The notes: generated from the sequence alone by a model not told the origin. 58,600 nucleotides of DNA from a virus (IMGVR_UViG_3300011114_000862:1-58600); one strand, 5' to 3'; positions 48,489 through 56,972 are shown, counted from the first letter of the stretch. Program-made: numbers and translations.

Positions 48489-49901
48489 ATGAACAAAAAA
48501 CAAAAGAATATCCATTATGTAAATAATAAGGAATTCCATGAAGCATTAGTTGTCTATAAGAAAAAGATTGAAGATGCCAAAATAAAAGGACTCAATAAAC
48601 CAAAGATACCAAATTATCTTGGAGATTGTTTTTTAAAAATTGCTACTCACCTTTCATATCGTCCAAATTTTGTAAATTATATGTATCGTGACGACATGAT
48701 CAGTGATGGGGTAGAAAATTGTTTACATCGTTCAACTATTGTTCCAACAATTGAATATGGACCAGTTGAAATACAAACTCTTGTAGGGAAGGAAGCTACA
48801 GTTTGTTGTAAAGATGGGATGTGGAGGAAAGCCATAGGGAAGTCCTATGGAAAGCAAATGCTTTATGAGTATGGATTTGCTTCTTTTAATATTCCAGCAG
48901 ATGAAGTATTTTTAAAGGTAATTGCGACCGAAAATCATAGATGGTATGTAAAGAGCCGAAGAAATAATAAAAGAACTTTAGATAGACTTAATGTTGTAGT
49001 TGATGATTTAAGAATTGGAGATTGTTTAGAACATTCTCCCTCTGAAATTAATTTAGATAGAACCGGAGTTCTTCACGGATTATTATATGGAGATGGTTCA
49101 GGCCATAAGGATACAGTTTATGGAAATCCAGTTGCTATAACTCAAGGGTCAAAATACGCAAGAATAAGAGTATGTAAGCAAGATTTAGTTCAACAAGAAA
49201 TAATTGAATTACTTGAAGAGTTTGGATATCATCCAACATATCCAAAATCAGCTAATGGAGACCCTTGTTATTATCTTGGAAAACTCCCATATGTTAAGGA
49301 TTTACCATTCACAACAGACCCAGAATATATTGCTGGGTTTATTTACGGGTGGTGGTTAGCCGATGGAAGTAAAACCACTCTATCCAAGAGACTTCAAATT
49401 AGCACTTCAAATGAAAGTGCCGCACAGTGGTTGTTGGAATATTCGTGCTATGCTGGGTATCTTGTTATCGCACATAGAATAAAAGAAAGGTGTGCGGGGG
49501 ATGGTTCATATGAAAATGGAAAACCATTACACGTAATTACTTTAGCTAAACCTGAAGAATATGAAGCAAAGGTTAGATATATTAAAGAATATGGAGAAGA
49601 TGAAGTTTTTTGTTTAGAGGAACCTGAAACTAATAGTTTTGTTTTAGGAAATGGACTTCTGACGGGAAATTGTTTAACTTACATTCATAATTTTGACACT
49701 GAAAGAACTAATCCTTTTGCATATTTTACTCAAATTGTATATTATGCGTTTCTACGTCGTATAAGTAGAGAAAAGAAGCAAGTAGAGATTAAAGAAAAAC
49801 TTTTGGAAAGAAGTTCATTTGAAGAAGTTTTTACAGCAGATGAAAATTATAATGTTTCTGAATATAATGCTATTAAGGATGCTATACATTTAAAATATTA
49901 A
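48489..49901 (+). CDS. 55: Late sigma factor gp55, intein-containing
   Basis: 470-residue precursor; without the 317-residue intein (residues 78-394) the product is 153 aa, near the size of cyanophage gp55 (T4: 185). gp55 directs host RNA polymerase to TATAAATA late promoters together with gp33 and the gp45 clamp. N-extein: FHEALVVYKKKIEDAKIKGL, YLGDCFLKIATHLSYRPNFVNYMYRDDMISDGVEN. C-extein: CLTYIHNFDTERTNPFAYFTQIVYYAFLRRISREKKQ. Joined they give the sigma region 2-like DGVENC...YIHNFD...NPFAYFTQIVYYAFLRRI of T4 gp55. No ribosome site is evident before the ATG. Interruption of the sigma core means the precursor should be inactive. Confidence 0.93.
   Translation: MNKKQKNIHYVNNKEFHEALVVYKKKIEDAKIKGLNKPKIPNYLGDCFLKIATHLSYRPNFVNYMYRDDMISDGVENCLHRSTIVPTIEYGPVEIQTLVGKEATVCCKDGMWRKAIGKSYGKQMLYEYGFASFNIPADEVFLKVIATENHRWYVKSRRNNKRTLDRLNVVVDDLRIGDCLEHSPSEINLDRTGVLHGLLYGDGSGHKDTVYGNPVAITQGSKYARIRVCKQDLVQQEIIELLEEFGYHPTYPKSANGDPCYYLGKLPYVKDLPFTTDPEYIAGFIYGWWLADGSKTTLSKRLQISTSNESAAQWLLEYSCYAGYLVIAHRIKERCAGDGSYENGKPLHVITLAKPEEYEAKVRYIKEYGEDEVFCLEEPETNSFVLGNGLLTGNCLTYIHNFDTERTNPFAYFTQIVYYAFLRRISREKKQVEIKEKLLERSSFEEVFTADENYNVSEYNAIKDAIHLKY
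48720..49670 (+). mobile_element. Cys1 intein with LAGLIDADG domain in gp55
   Basis: 317-residue intein starting Cys (CLHRSTIVPTIEYGPVEIQTL; block A) with block B IATENHRWYV (Thr-x-x-His), two LAGLIDADG motifs (GLLYGDGS with Asp125 and IAGFIYGWWLADGS with Asp215), block F EVFCLEEPETNSFVL and block G NGLLTGN followed by Cys. The penultimate residue is Gly, not the usual His, a variant I recall from phage and ribonucleotide reductase inteins. Both endonuclease acidic residues are kept, so homing may be active. Insertion is between VEN and CLTYIHNF of the sigma factor. Confidence 0.93.
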
Positions 49902-49916
49902 ATTTGGAAATATATT

Positions 49917-50966
49917 ATGCAAATAGGTTTGATAACAGATACTCATTTCTCTTTTAAAAAATCAAATAAAATATTTCATCAATACTTCAAGCAATTTTAT
50001 GATGAAATATTTTTTCCTACCTTAGAAGACCTACAAATACAATCTATAATACATTTGGGGGATGCTTTTGATAATCGTAAGGGGGTGGATTACTGGGGAC
50101 TAGAGTGGGCACAGAGAGTGGTTTATGATAGACTTCAGGATATGAATATTGAAGTCTATCAGATTGGTGGAAATCATGATTGCTCATATAAAGACACTAA
50201 TAAAATTAATGCTATTGATACTTTATTGAGAGATTATGATAATGTTATAAAAATTACTGAACCCAAAGAAATGATAATTGGAAATACTGCTTCAGTTATG
50301 GTTCCTTGGATTTGTAAAGAAAATGAAGAACGAACATTTAATTTATTAGAAAATTCTCAAGCTAGAGTTGTATTTGGTCATTTAGAACTTACGGGATTTA
50401 CTTTATTTCCAGGGCAAGTTCAAAATCATGGAATGAGTGTTGAAAAATTTAAAAAATTTGACAGAGTATTTTCTGGGCATTATCATACTCGCAGTACTGA
50501 TGGTAAAGTTTTCTATCTTGGAAATCCATATCAGATGTTTTGGTCAGATGTTGATGATGTTAGAGGATTTCATATATTTGATACTGAGACATATGAACTT
50601 AAATTTATAAAAAATCCATATAATATATTTGAAAGAATTTATTATTCTGATACTGTGGATACTGATTTTGATTTTTCTATAGTTGAGAATAAAATAGTAA
50701 AAGTTGTAGTAAAAGAAAGAAATAATCAAATAAAATATGATAAATTTATTTCTGAAATTCTAAAGAAAAATATTATTGATCTAAAAGTAGTTGAGATTAT
50801 TGATATAAATCAAAATAAAGTTGATCTTACTGAGGATGATGGTGAGGATACATTAAGTACTTTGGATAAATATTTGGAAAAAGTAGAAATTAATTTAGAT
50901 AAAACTATGATTAAAAAAATACTTCATGATACCTATAAAGAAGCTTTGGAGTTGGAGATGTCGTAG
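49917..50966 (+). CDS. 47: Recombination nuclease subunit gp47 (Mre11-like)
   Basis: 349-residue homologue of T4 gp47 (339 aa), the Mre11/SbcD-type nuclease that with gp46 resects DNA ends. Metallophosphatase motifs are in order: LITDTHFSF, IIHLGDAFDNR, IGGNHDC, VFGHLELTG and FSGHYHTRS. The C-terminal part is the capping and gp46-binding region. The position after gp55 and before gp46 is standard for cyanophages. Confidence 0.96.
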   Translation: MQIGLITDTHFSFKKSNKIFHQYFKQFYDEIFFPTLEDLQIQSIIHLGDAFDNRKGVDYWGLEWAQRVVYDRLQDMNIEVYQIGGNHDCSYKDTNKINAIDTLLRDYDNVIKITEPKEMIIGNTASVMVPWICKENEERTFNLLENSQARVVFGHLELTGFTLFPGQVQNHGMSVEKFKKFDRVFSGHYHTRSTDGKVFYLGNPYQMFWSDVDDVRGFHIFDTETYELKFIKNPYNIFERIYYSDTVDTDFDFSIVENKIVKVVVKERNNQIKYDKFISEILKKNIIDLKVVEIIDINQNKVDLTEDDGEDTLSTLDKYLEKVEINLDKTMIKKILHDTYKEALELEMS

Positions 50967-51251
50967 ATGTACATGTTATCACTATCGGAGAAGTCTGAAG
51001 AGGGAGCCTTTGCGATTATTGATTGTGATGGTGAGAAAGTTTTAGTCTTTTTTGAGGAAGAGGAAGATGCGGAAAGATATGGGGGACTTCTAGAAGCTGA
51101 TGGATATCCAGAAATGGAAGTGGTAGAAGTTAATGATGAAAATGCTGTTAAAACTTGCGAATTGTATAATTACAATTATACTGTAGTGAAATCTGATTAC
51201 CTTGTAATACCACCTAAAGAAGATGTTGCTTTTTCAAAAAATAAAATTTAA
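50967..51251 (+). CDS. DUF3110-like protein, 94 aa
   Basis: 94-residue acidic protein (MYMLSLSEKSEEGAFAIIDCDGEKVLVFFEEEEDAERYGGLLEADGYPEMEVVEV ...). The layout, strand, DGEKVLVFFEEEEDAERY, DGYPEMEVVEV, resembles the DUF3110 family of cyanobacteria and cyanophages, which supports a cyanobacterial host. It begins right after the gp47 stop and overlaps gp46 by 29 bases. Function unknown. Confidence 0.72.
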   Translation: MYMLSLSEKSEEGAFAIIDCDGEKVLVFFEEEEDAERYGGLLEADGYPEMEVVEVNDENAVKTCELYNYNYTVVKSDYLVIPPKEDVAFSKNKI

Positions 51252-52935
51252 AAATTTTCTAAGTACTGGGCATCAAATTACAGAGGTAAACTTTGTAGAT
51301 AGTAGAACTACTTTGATAAAAGGAACTAATGGTGAGGGTAAGAGTTCTATATTTTCTGCGTTAATTTTTTCACTTTATGGTAAATCTAATCGTAAAACAA
51401 ATAAAATTCAATTAGTAAATAGTGTAAATAAAAAAGATTGTTTGGTAGAAGTTGAGTTTGAAACTAGAGGATCACAATATAAAATTGTACGGGGAATTTC
51501 TCCAAATATTTTTGAAATTTGGATTGATGGTAAATTACAAAATCAAGATGCAAATAGTAAAGATCAACAAAAATTTTTAGAAGAGAATATTTTAAAAATG
51601 TCTATGAAGACATTTAATCAAGTTGTATTATTGGGAAGTAATAATTTTATTCCATTTATGCAACTTTCAGCACAAGATAGAAGGGATTTGGTGGAGGAAT
51701 TATTAGATATTAAAATTTTTTCAACCATGAATAATATCTTAAAAGAAAAAATAAAAAATATTGAAAGAAAGTTAAATGAAAATATAATTAATAAATCTAC
51801 TATTCAAGATAAAATTGAAATGCAGACTGAGTTTATTAAAACACTCACAAATAATAGTGAAGAAATTATTCAAAATTATAGAAATAAAATTGATGATATT
51901 GAAAATGAGATAGATTTGTTGAATTCATTGAATGGGGATATGGCATCATCTATTAATGATGAGAGAGTTAAATTAGATGAGATTTCATTTTCTGAAAAAA
52001 AATTAAAGCAATTATCTGGAATTTCTGGAAAGTTGGAGATGAAGACTTCATTTCTTCAAGAAGAAGTAGATTTCTTTAATAAAAATGAGATATGTCCAAC
52101 TTGTAAGCAAAATTTACAAGTTGAATTTAGAAATGAAAAAGTTAAATATCTTGAAAATGAACTTCAAAATTTAGAAAATGGATTTCTTGAACTCCAAACT
52201 GCTATTAAGGATGAGGAGGAACGAGAGAATGTGGTTAAAGATATAACATCTAAAATTTCTAAAATAACTACTAAAATAACTACAAATAATTCTCAAATTT
52301 CTCAATATTCTAGGCAGAGGAAATCTTTAGAAAATGAGATTGATGAACTTACGGATAAAATAAAAAATCAAAGTGTAGAGAAAAAAATTCTCAGTAAATT
52401 GATAAAAGATGACAATAAATTAGACAAAGAATTATTGAAATGTAAAGAAGCAATTCAATATTTTGAATTTTCTCATATTTTAATGAAAGATAATGGTATT
52501 AAATCTAAAATTATGGAAAAATATATTCCATTAATTAATCAAAAAATTAATACTTATCTTCAAATGATGGATTTTTATATTAATTTTACTTTAGATGGAG
52601 AGTTTAAGGAAACTATTAGAACACCAATTCATGAAGATTTTACATATAGTTCTTTCAGTGAAGGGGAGAAGTCTAGAATAAATCTAAGTCTTATTTTATG
52701 TTGGAGAGAAATTGCAAGAATGAAAAATTCAGTTAACTGTAATTTGATATTATTTGATGAAACTTTAGATAGTTCTTTAGACCAATCTGGAATTAGTGAT
52801 TTTCTTAGAATTATCAATCATGTGATAGTTGATGCTAATGTTTTTGTAATTTCTCATCGTGATGGATTTGAAGATAATTTTGATAAAATATTAGAAGTTA
52901 AAAAAGTAAATGGATTTTCTAAAATTTTTACTTGA
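51223..52935 (+). CDS. 46: Recombination ATPase subunit gp46 (Rad50-like)
   Basis: 570-residue SMC-like ATPase (T4: 560), partner of gp47. Walker A GTNGEGKSSIFSAL, Q-loop region FNQVVLLGSNNFIPFMQLSAQDRRD, two coiled-coil arms around the zinc hook CPTC (residues about 292-295), the signature FSEGEKSRINLS, Walker B NLILFDETLDSSLD and the His switch VISHRDGF. All look intact. The -35 box of the next promoter overlaps its TGA stop. Confidence 0.96.
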   Translation: MLLFQKIKFKNFLSTGHQITEVNFVDSRTTLIKGTNGEGKSSIFSALIFSLYGKSNRKTNKIQLVNSVNKKDCLVEVEFETRGSQYKIVRGISPNIFEIWIDGKLQNQDANSKDQQKFLEENILKMSMKTFNQVVLLGSNNFIPFMQLSAQDRRDLVEELLDIKIFSTMNNILKEKIKNIERKLNENIINKSTIQDKIEMQTEFIKTLTNNSEEIIQNYRNKIDDIENEIDLLNSLNGDMASSINDERVKLDEISFSEKKLKQLSGISGKLEMKTSFLQEEVDFFNKNEICPTCKQNLQVEFRNEKVKYLENELQNLENGFLELQTAIKDEEERENVVKDITSKISKITTKITTNNSQISQYSRQRKSLENEIDELTDKIKNQSVEKKILSKLIKDDNKLDKELLKCKEAIQYFEFSHILMKDNGIKSKIMEKYIPLINQKINTYLQMMDFYINFTLDGEFKETIRTPIHEDFTYSSFSEGEKSRINLSLILCWREIARMKNSVNCNLILFDETLDSSLDQSGISDFLRIINHVIVDANVFVISHRDGFEDNFDKILEVKKVNGFSKIFT

Positions 52936-52960
52936 CTTTTTTGAAAATATAGACTATATT
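52932..52960 (+). promoter_or_regulatory. Sigma70-like promoter before the gp45 cluster
   Basis: TTGACT (52932-52937), exact 17-base spacer, TATATT (52955-52960): 5 of 6 matches in each box. It overlaps the gp46 stop codon and lies 32 bases before the next gene, so it would drive clamp and clamp-loader genes by unmodified host polymerase. Confidence 0.65.
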
Positions 52961-52991
52961 GTGATTTGAAATTATCTCGTGATTTACAAAT

Positions 52992-53513
52992 ATGTCTGAA
53001 ATTCCAGAAAAGTCAAGAAAAATTAATGATTACAGTATAAATTCCTCTGATGCAGTAACATTTATTGGAAGTAATCTTCCTGGGGGTTCGTATAATAATT
53101 ATTGGGATGATGATGGGTTTAGTTGGACTGGAAATCCATATGCATATTCTTCTGATAATGTAGTATTCAACCCTACATCAGAAGTTAAAGTACAGGATAC
53201 TTCTAAGAATACTAATGGTTTCTGGAAGTATAGTGAAGATGAGACTTTAAAGGTAGTGGAACAATACCTCTCAAGTACTTATCATGGTCATTATACTTCG
53301 GAAAATTCTAAAGTTCAGGTTCTTGATATTATTGAAGCAATTGGAGATGGTGTTCCATTTTGTCGGGATAATCTAATTAAGTATTCTTCCCGTTTTGGTA
53401 AGAAAAACGGAACATCTAAACTTGACGCACTAAAGATTATCCACTACGCTATTCTTCTATACCATTTCTCTGGATTTCATACCGAAACTAAAAATAATAA
53501 TGAAACTTACTGA
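52992..53513 (+). CDS. DUF3310-like protein, 173 aa
   Basis: 173-residue protein whose C-terminal half (STYHGHYTSENSKVQVLDIIEAIGDGVPFCRDNLIKYSSRFGKKNGTSKLDALKIIHYAILLYHF) follows the DUF3310 pattern, HYxxxxxQvxDxxE...FcxxNxIKYxxRxGkKdg...D..Ka..Y, often annotated as a phage nucleotide kinase-like family. The N-terminal part (INSSDAVTFIGSNLPGGSYNNYWDDDGFSWTG) is extra and glycine/asparagine-rich. It overlaps gp45 by 14 bases. A role in nucleotide metabolism or replication is inferred from family and context only. Confidence 0.65.
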   Translation: MSEIPEKSRKINDYSINSSDAVTFIGSNLPGGSYNNYWDDDGFSWTGNPYAYSSDNVVFNPTSEVKVQDTSKNTNGFWKYSEDETLKVVEQYLSSTYHGHYTSENSKVQVLDIIEAIGDGVPFCRDNLIKYSSRFGKKNGTSKLDALKIIHYAILLYHFSGFHTETKNNNETY

Positions 53514-54168
53514 AAACACTATATCAATTTTAAAGAATTTTGCATCTATTAATCCAAGTATATATATCCGTAAAGGTAATATTATTCGTACTATTGCTAT
53601 GTCTGGACATATTGCAGCATCTGCAAAAGTTTCCGAAAAATTTGAAACCGAATTTGCTATTTATGATTTAAATCAGTTTCTAAATGGACTGAAGTTATAT
53701 GATAATCCACAATTAGAATTCTCAGATAATAACTATGTTTTAGTGAAGCAAGGTTCTCATACCATTAAATATTTTCTTACTGAACCCGAATTAATTTTTT
53801 CATCAGAAGATCGAGATATTATTCTTCCATCTAAAGATGTAAAGTTCCAAATTGAAGAACTTGAGTTTGATAAACTCATTCGATCTTCTGCTGTTTTAGG
53901 ATTACCCGATCTTTCAATTATTGGTGAAGACGGAGTTATAAAACTCATTGTTAGGCAGAAGGAAAATGTAACTTCAAATAAAGTCTCAATTGAAGTTGGT
54001 GAGACTGATGAGGACTTTTCTTTAAATTTTAAGATTGAAAATTTAAAGATTATACCTGGATCATATGAAGTAATTATTTCTAGAGAGTTACTGGCGCAAT
54101 TTACAAATAAAAATATAGATTTAACTTATTTTATTGGTCTTGAAAGTGATAGTTCCTTTACATCTTAA
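53500..54168 (+). CDS. 45: Sliding clamp gp45
   Basis: 222-residue homologue of the T4 gp45 trimeric clamp (228 aa), processivity factor for gp43 and mobile activator of late transcription with gp55/gp33. MKLTENTISILKNFASINPSIYIRKGNIIRTIAMSGHIAASAKV is the conserved first domain, and DLSIIGEDGVIKLIVRQKEN starts the second. The ATG overlaps the DUF3310-like stop region, indicating coupling. Confidence 0.94.
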   Translation: MKLTENTISILKNFASINPSIYIRKGNIIRTIAMSGHIAASAKVSEKFETEFAIYDLNQFLNGLKLYDNPQLEFSDNNYVLVKQGSHTIKYFLTEPELIFSSEDRDIILPSKDVKFQIEELEFDKLIRSSAVLGLPDLSIIGEDGVIKLIVRQKENVTSNKVSIEVGETDEDFSLNFKIENLKIIPGSYEVIISRELLAQFTNKNIDLTYFIGLESDSSFTS

Positions 54169-54177
54169 TTTTATATT

Positions 54178-54378
54178 ATGACTGAAAGAGCACAGAAAGT
54201 GATGAGTGAAATTTGGGATGCAAGAAATACTACTTGTGATACTGAACAAAAACTTGTAGCAACAATACTTCGGATTACAAGTGAAAATATAATTTTCTAT
54301 AATACCCAGAATAATTTGGTAGTATTATGTAAAGAAGATTTATTAAATCTTGCTAATGAATTAGAGGAAATTTCTTGA
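54178..54378 (+). CDS. Small hypothetical protein, 66 aa
   Basis: 66-residue protein (MTERAQKVMSEIWDARNTTC ... CKEDLLNLANELEEIS) with two helices around a short beta pair (ENIIFYNTQNNLVVL). It lies between gp45 and the next gene in one run of tightly packed frames, ending in a TTGA overlap with the next start. A small gene at this place occurs in other cyanophages as I recall. Function unknown. Confidence 0.62.
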   Translation: MTERAQKVMSEIWDARNTTCDTEQKLVATILRITSENIIFYNTQNNLVVLCKEDLLNLANELEEIS

Positions 54379-54902
54379 ATATATTCGTTGTCGATAAATG
54401 TCCCGCAAAGTCTGCTCAGCAACTACCTGATAGATATACCGTGAAGATGCCTGTAGAGACGGCACAAATGGTCTCCATCATATATTCTAAGTGGTACTAT
54501 GATTGGGGAACTATTTCTAAGAAAGATGGTTCTCCATATAATACCAAAAAAGGTTCTCATAGAAATCATCCCTGCACCAAATGGGCTGCAGATAATCACT
54601 ACAATCTTGCCTGGTTGATTGCACACGGAATACATTTATGCTTTGAGTACGAACATAGGTATCAGAAACGACACTCTTGTTTGAATACTATGGAAGAAGC
54701 AATGGTAATCTTTCATAATAATGCTAAGATTTCCATTGCCGAACATATCAATGTAAAAGAATTTGTTCGTGCTATGCCAGATGAATATAAACTTGATAAT
54801 ACTATTGATACCTTTACTGCTTATAAGATGTATGTTGCATCTAAACCTTGGGTGTGTGATAATTATCTTCGCCGTCCAGAAACTAAACCTGATTGGATTT
54901 AA
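54375..54902 (+). CDS. Conserved phage protein of unknown function, 175 aa
   Basis: 175-residue protein beginning at TTG (54375), which overlaps the upstream TGA. The N-terminal NIFVVDKCPAKSAQQLPDRYTVKMPVETAQMVS follows a pattern (D-x-[CD]-P-x-x-[CS]-A-x-x-x-x-D-[KR]-[HY]-x-V-K-M-x-x-E-[ST]-A-Q) that I recall from many phage and bacterial hypothetical proteins. NHPCTKWAADNHYNLAWLIAHGIHLCFEYEHRY is a second conserved block with several His and Trp. No later ATG would keep the first block, so TTG is favoured. The conserved Asp, Cys and His residues suggest an enzyme, but none is identified. Confidence 0.68.
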   Translation: MNIFVVDKCPAKSAQQLPDRYTVKMPVETAQMVSIIYSKWYYDWGTISKKDGSPYNTKKGSHRNHPCTKWAADNHYNLAWLIAHGIHLCFEYEHRYQKRHSCLNTMEEAMVIFHNNAKISIAEHINVKEFVRAMPDEYKLDNTIDTFTAYKMYVASKPWVCDNYLRRPETKPDWI

Positions 54903-54904
54903 TT

Positions 54905-55846
54905 ATGCGAAATGAATTCTTGTTCGTTGAAAAATACGCGCCAAAGAAAATTGAAGATTGTATTCTACCCAAAACACTAAAGGAGTTTTTTACTGATATT
55001 AGAAATTCTAAAGAAGTCCCTAATCTCATATTATCCGGACCTCCTGGGATTGGTAAGACCTCCACTATTAAGGCACTTGCAAATGAATTGGATATGGATT
55101 TTATGATGATTAATGGATCTGAGGAGGGTAGGTTCTTAGATACTATTAGAAATAAAGTTCAATCTTATGCTTCCACTGTATCTTTGATGAATACTGGAAA
55201 AAAAATTCTCCTGATTGATGAGGCTGATAATGTAACTCATGATTGTCAAATGGCACTTCGAGGTGCAATTGAAAAACTTCAAAAAAATTGTATTTTTATA
55301 TTTACATGCAATTATAAAAACAAACTTGTACCACCTCTACATTCTAGATGTTCTATTTTAGATTTTACCATTCCACCAAAAGAGAAACCTAAACTTGCTA
55401 CGGAATTTTACGAGAGAATTGTATATATTCTTAATTCTGAGACAATTGAATATGAGACTAAAGTTTTAGTAGAGTTAGTTCGTAAATATTTTCCAGATTT
55501 CCGTAGAACATTAAATGAATTACAACGATATTCCACTAAAGGAAAGTTGGATATCAGTTCAATTGCTTTAGTATCAAATGCAAATGTAGTGGAATTGGTT
55601 GGTCATTTAAAAAGTAAAAACTTCTCAGAAGTTCGTAAATGGGTTGTTCATAATTTAGATAATGATATAAGTAGAATATTTCGTCAGATTTATGAAGAAC
55701 TCTATAACTCTGCAGTTCCCGATACACTTCCCTCTGGAATTTTAATATTATCAAAGTATCAGTATCAATCTTCATTTTGTATGGATCAAGAGATAAATCT
55801 TATTGCATGTCTGACTGAAATTATGTGTGAGGTTGAATTTAAATGA
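54905..55846 (+). CDS. 44: Clamp loader large subunit gp44
   Basis: 313-residue AAA+ ATPase (T4: 319) that forms the 4:1 loader with gp62. FLFVEKYAPKKIEDCILP, Walker A LILSGPPGIGKTSTIKAL, Walker B ILLIDEADNV, sensor 1 FIFTCNYKNKL and the SRC arginine finger LHSRCSILDF are all present. The ATG at 54905 is chosen rather than the TTG at 54893, because MRNEFLFVEKYAP is the natural start. It ends in an ATGA overlap with the next gene. Confidence 0.96.
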   Translation: MRNEFLFVEKYAPKKIEDCILPKTLKEFFTDIRNSKEVPNLILSGPPGIGKTSTIKALANELDMDFMMINGSEEGRFLDTIRNKVQSYASTVSLMNTGKKILLIDEADNVTHDCQMALRGAIEKLQKNCIFIFTCNYKNKLVPPLHSRCSILDFTIPPKEKPKLATEFYERIVYILNSETIEYETKVLVELVRKYFPDFRRTLNELQRYSTKGKLDISSIALVSNANVVELVGHLKSKNFSEVRKWVVHNLDNDISRIFRQIYEELYNSAVPDTLPSGILILSKYQYQSSFCMDQEINLIACLTEIMCEVEFK

Positions 55847-56040
55847 AATTTAACTATGAGAAATTGAAATATCCTTATGTGAAGACAACTCCAGAAAATG
55901 TAAAAGAGGCAAATGATGCACTTTTTACATCCAAGATGAACCTTCCAGAAGCAGCAAAACACTGTGGGATGACAAATAAGGAAATGAAACTAACTTTTTT
56001 TGAGTATCTAAAATACAATAAACCAGATTATGACTTATGA
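55843..56040 (+). CDS. Small conserved protein between gp44 and gp62, 65 aa
   Basis: 65-residue protein (MKFNYEKLKYPYVKTTPENV ... NKPDYDL). The helical region LPEAAKHCGMTNKEMKLTFFEYLKY looks like a small helix-turn-helix-type unit (compare repressor-like AAKHCGMTNKEM). It overlaps gp44 (ATGA) and gp62 (11 bases), so the three are co-translated. Similar genes lie here in other cyanophages as I recall. A regulatory or DNA-binding role is only a guess. Confidence 0.66.
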   Translation: MKFNYEKLKYPYVKTTPENVKEANDALFTSKMNLPEAAKHCGMTNKEMKLTFFEYLKYNKPDYDL

Positions 56041-56413
56041 ATTGAAGGATTGGATGAATTCAATCAATCAGACAAAGATTAACCTAATGGACGAAGACCC
56101 AGATTCAAAAAAAGATTATAAACCTTATATAATCAATCGATGTTTATCTGGAGAACTTGATTGTATAATGTATGTAAATGAAATGAATCTTAATAATTCT
56201 TTAGATAAAGACATGCAGTATTCATTTTATCTAAATAGTTTGAGGAAAAGGAAGAGGTATTCTCCCTGGATCTATAAAGATAAGATAGTAGATTTAGAAT
56301 GTGTTAAGAATTACTATGGATATAGTAATGAAAAAGCATCTCAAGCATTGAAAATTTTATCAAAAGATCAAATTGATTACATAAAAACTAAACTTGATAT
56401 CGGTGGAATGTGA
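56030..56413 (+). CDS. 62: Clamp loader small subunit gp62
   Basis: 127-residue protein (T4 gp62: 187 aa; cyanophage versions are shorter). LKDWMNSINQTKINLMDEDPDSKKDYKPYIINRCLSGELDCIMYVNEMN matches the gp62 N-terminal domain, and QYSFYLNSLRKRKRYSPWIYKDKI is also typical. It anchors the gp44 tetramer and holds the clamp. The stop overlaps the regA start region. Confidence 0.93.
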   Translation: MTYELKDWMNSINQTKINLMDEDPDSKKDYKPYIINRCLSGELDCIMYVNEMNLNNSLDKDMQYSFYLNSLRKRKRYSPWIYKDKIVDLECVKNYYGYSNEKASQALKILSKDQIDYIKTKLDIGGM

Positions 56414-56415
56414 AA

Positions 56416-56850
56416 ATGACTAATGAACCCCAAGTACAATGGACACCATCTTTGATGGTTGAAGTTTTATTAAATGAACCTGATGATTTCTTAAAGGTTC
56501 GTGAAACTTTAACTCGTATTGGTGTAGTTTCTAGAAAGGAAAAGAAATTATACCAATCAGTACATATTTTACATAAACAAGGTAAATATTATCTTACTCA
56601 TTTTAAGGAATTATTTGCTCTTGATGGTAAATTTGCCAATATTACAGTAAATGATATTCAGAGAAGGAACCGTATTACGCAACTCATATCCGATTGGGGA
56701 TTGGTAACTATTGTATATCCTGAGCAGGTTGTGGATATTGCTCCTTTAAATCAAATAAAAGTTATTGCATTTCGTGAGAAGGGAGAATGGCAACTCGAAT
56801 CTAAATATAATATAGGTAAAAAAAATAAGATTGAAGTTGAGGAGAAATAA
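56416..56850 (+). CDS. regA: Translational repressor RegA
   Basis: 144-residue homologue of T4 RegA (122 aa), an RNA-binding protein that blocks ribosome sites of early mRNAs. The core MVEVLLNEPDDFLKVRETLTRIGVVSRKEKKLYQSVHILHKQGKYYLTHFKELFALDGK aligns well with T4. An N-terminal extension of about 13 residues and an acidic tail (KIEVEEK) are extra. The ATG at 56416 has GGTGGA 8 bases upstream; GTG at 56410 and the internal ATG at 56455, which matches the T4 start, are alternatives. An intrinsic terminator follows. Confidence 0.93.
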   Translation: MTNEPQVQWTPSLMVEVLLNEPDDFLKVRETLTRIGVVSRKEKKLYQSVHILHKQGKYYLTHFKELFALDGKFANITVNDIQRRNRITQLISDWGLVTIVYPEQVVDIAPLNQIKVIAFREKGEWQLESKYNIGKKNKIEVEEK

Positions 56851-56865
56851 TTCGTAAAACCGAAC

Positions 56866-56898
56866 AAAAAAGGGAGTATTCACTATACTCCCTTTTTT
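56866..56898 (+). terminator. Strong intrinsic terminator after regA
   Basis: AAAAAAGGGAGTAT (56866-56879) and ATACTCCCTTTTTT (56885-56898) are perfectly complementary around TCACT. The A- and T-runs make it potentially bidirectional. Confidence 0.92.
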
Positions 56899-56972
56899 AA
56901 TGAGTATTGATATATAATTATGGAAATGTCTATATGAATTTCCAATTATACCGATGCTTAAAGAGGTCAATT

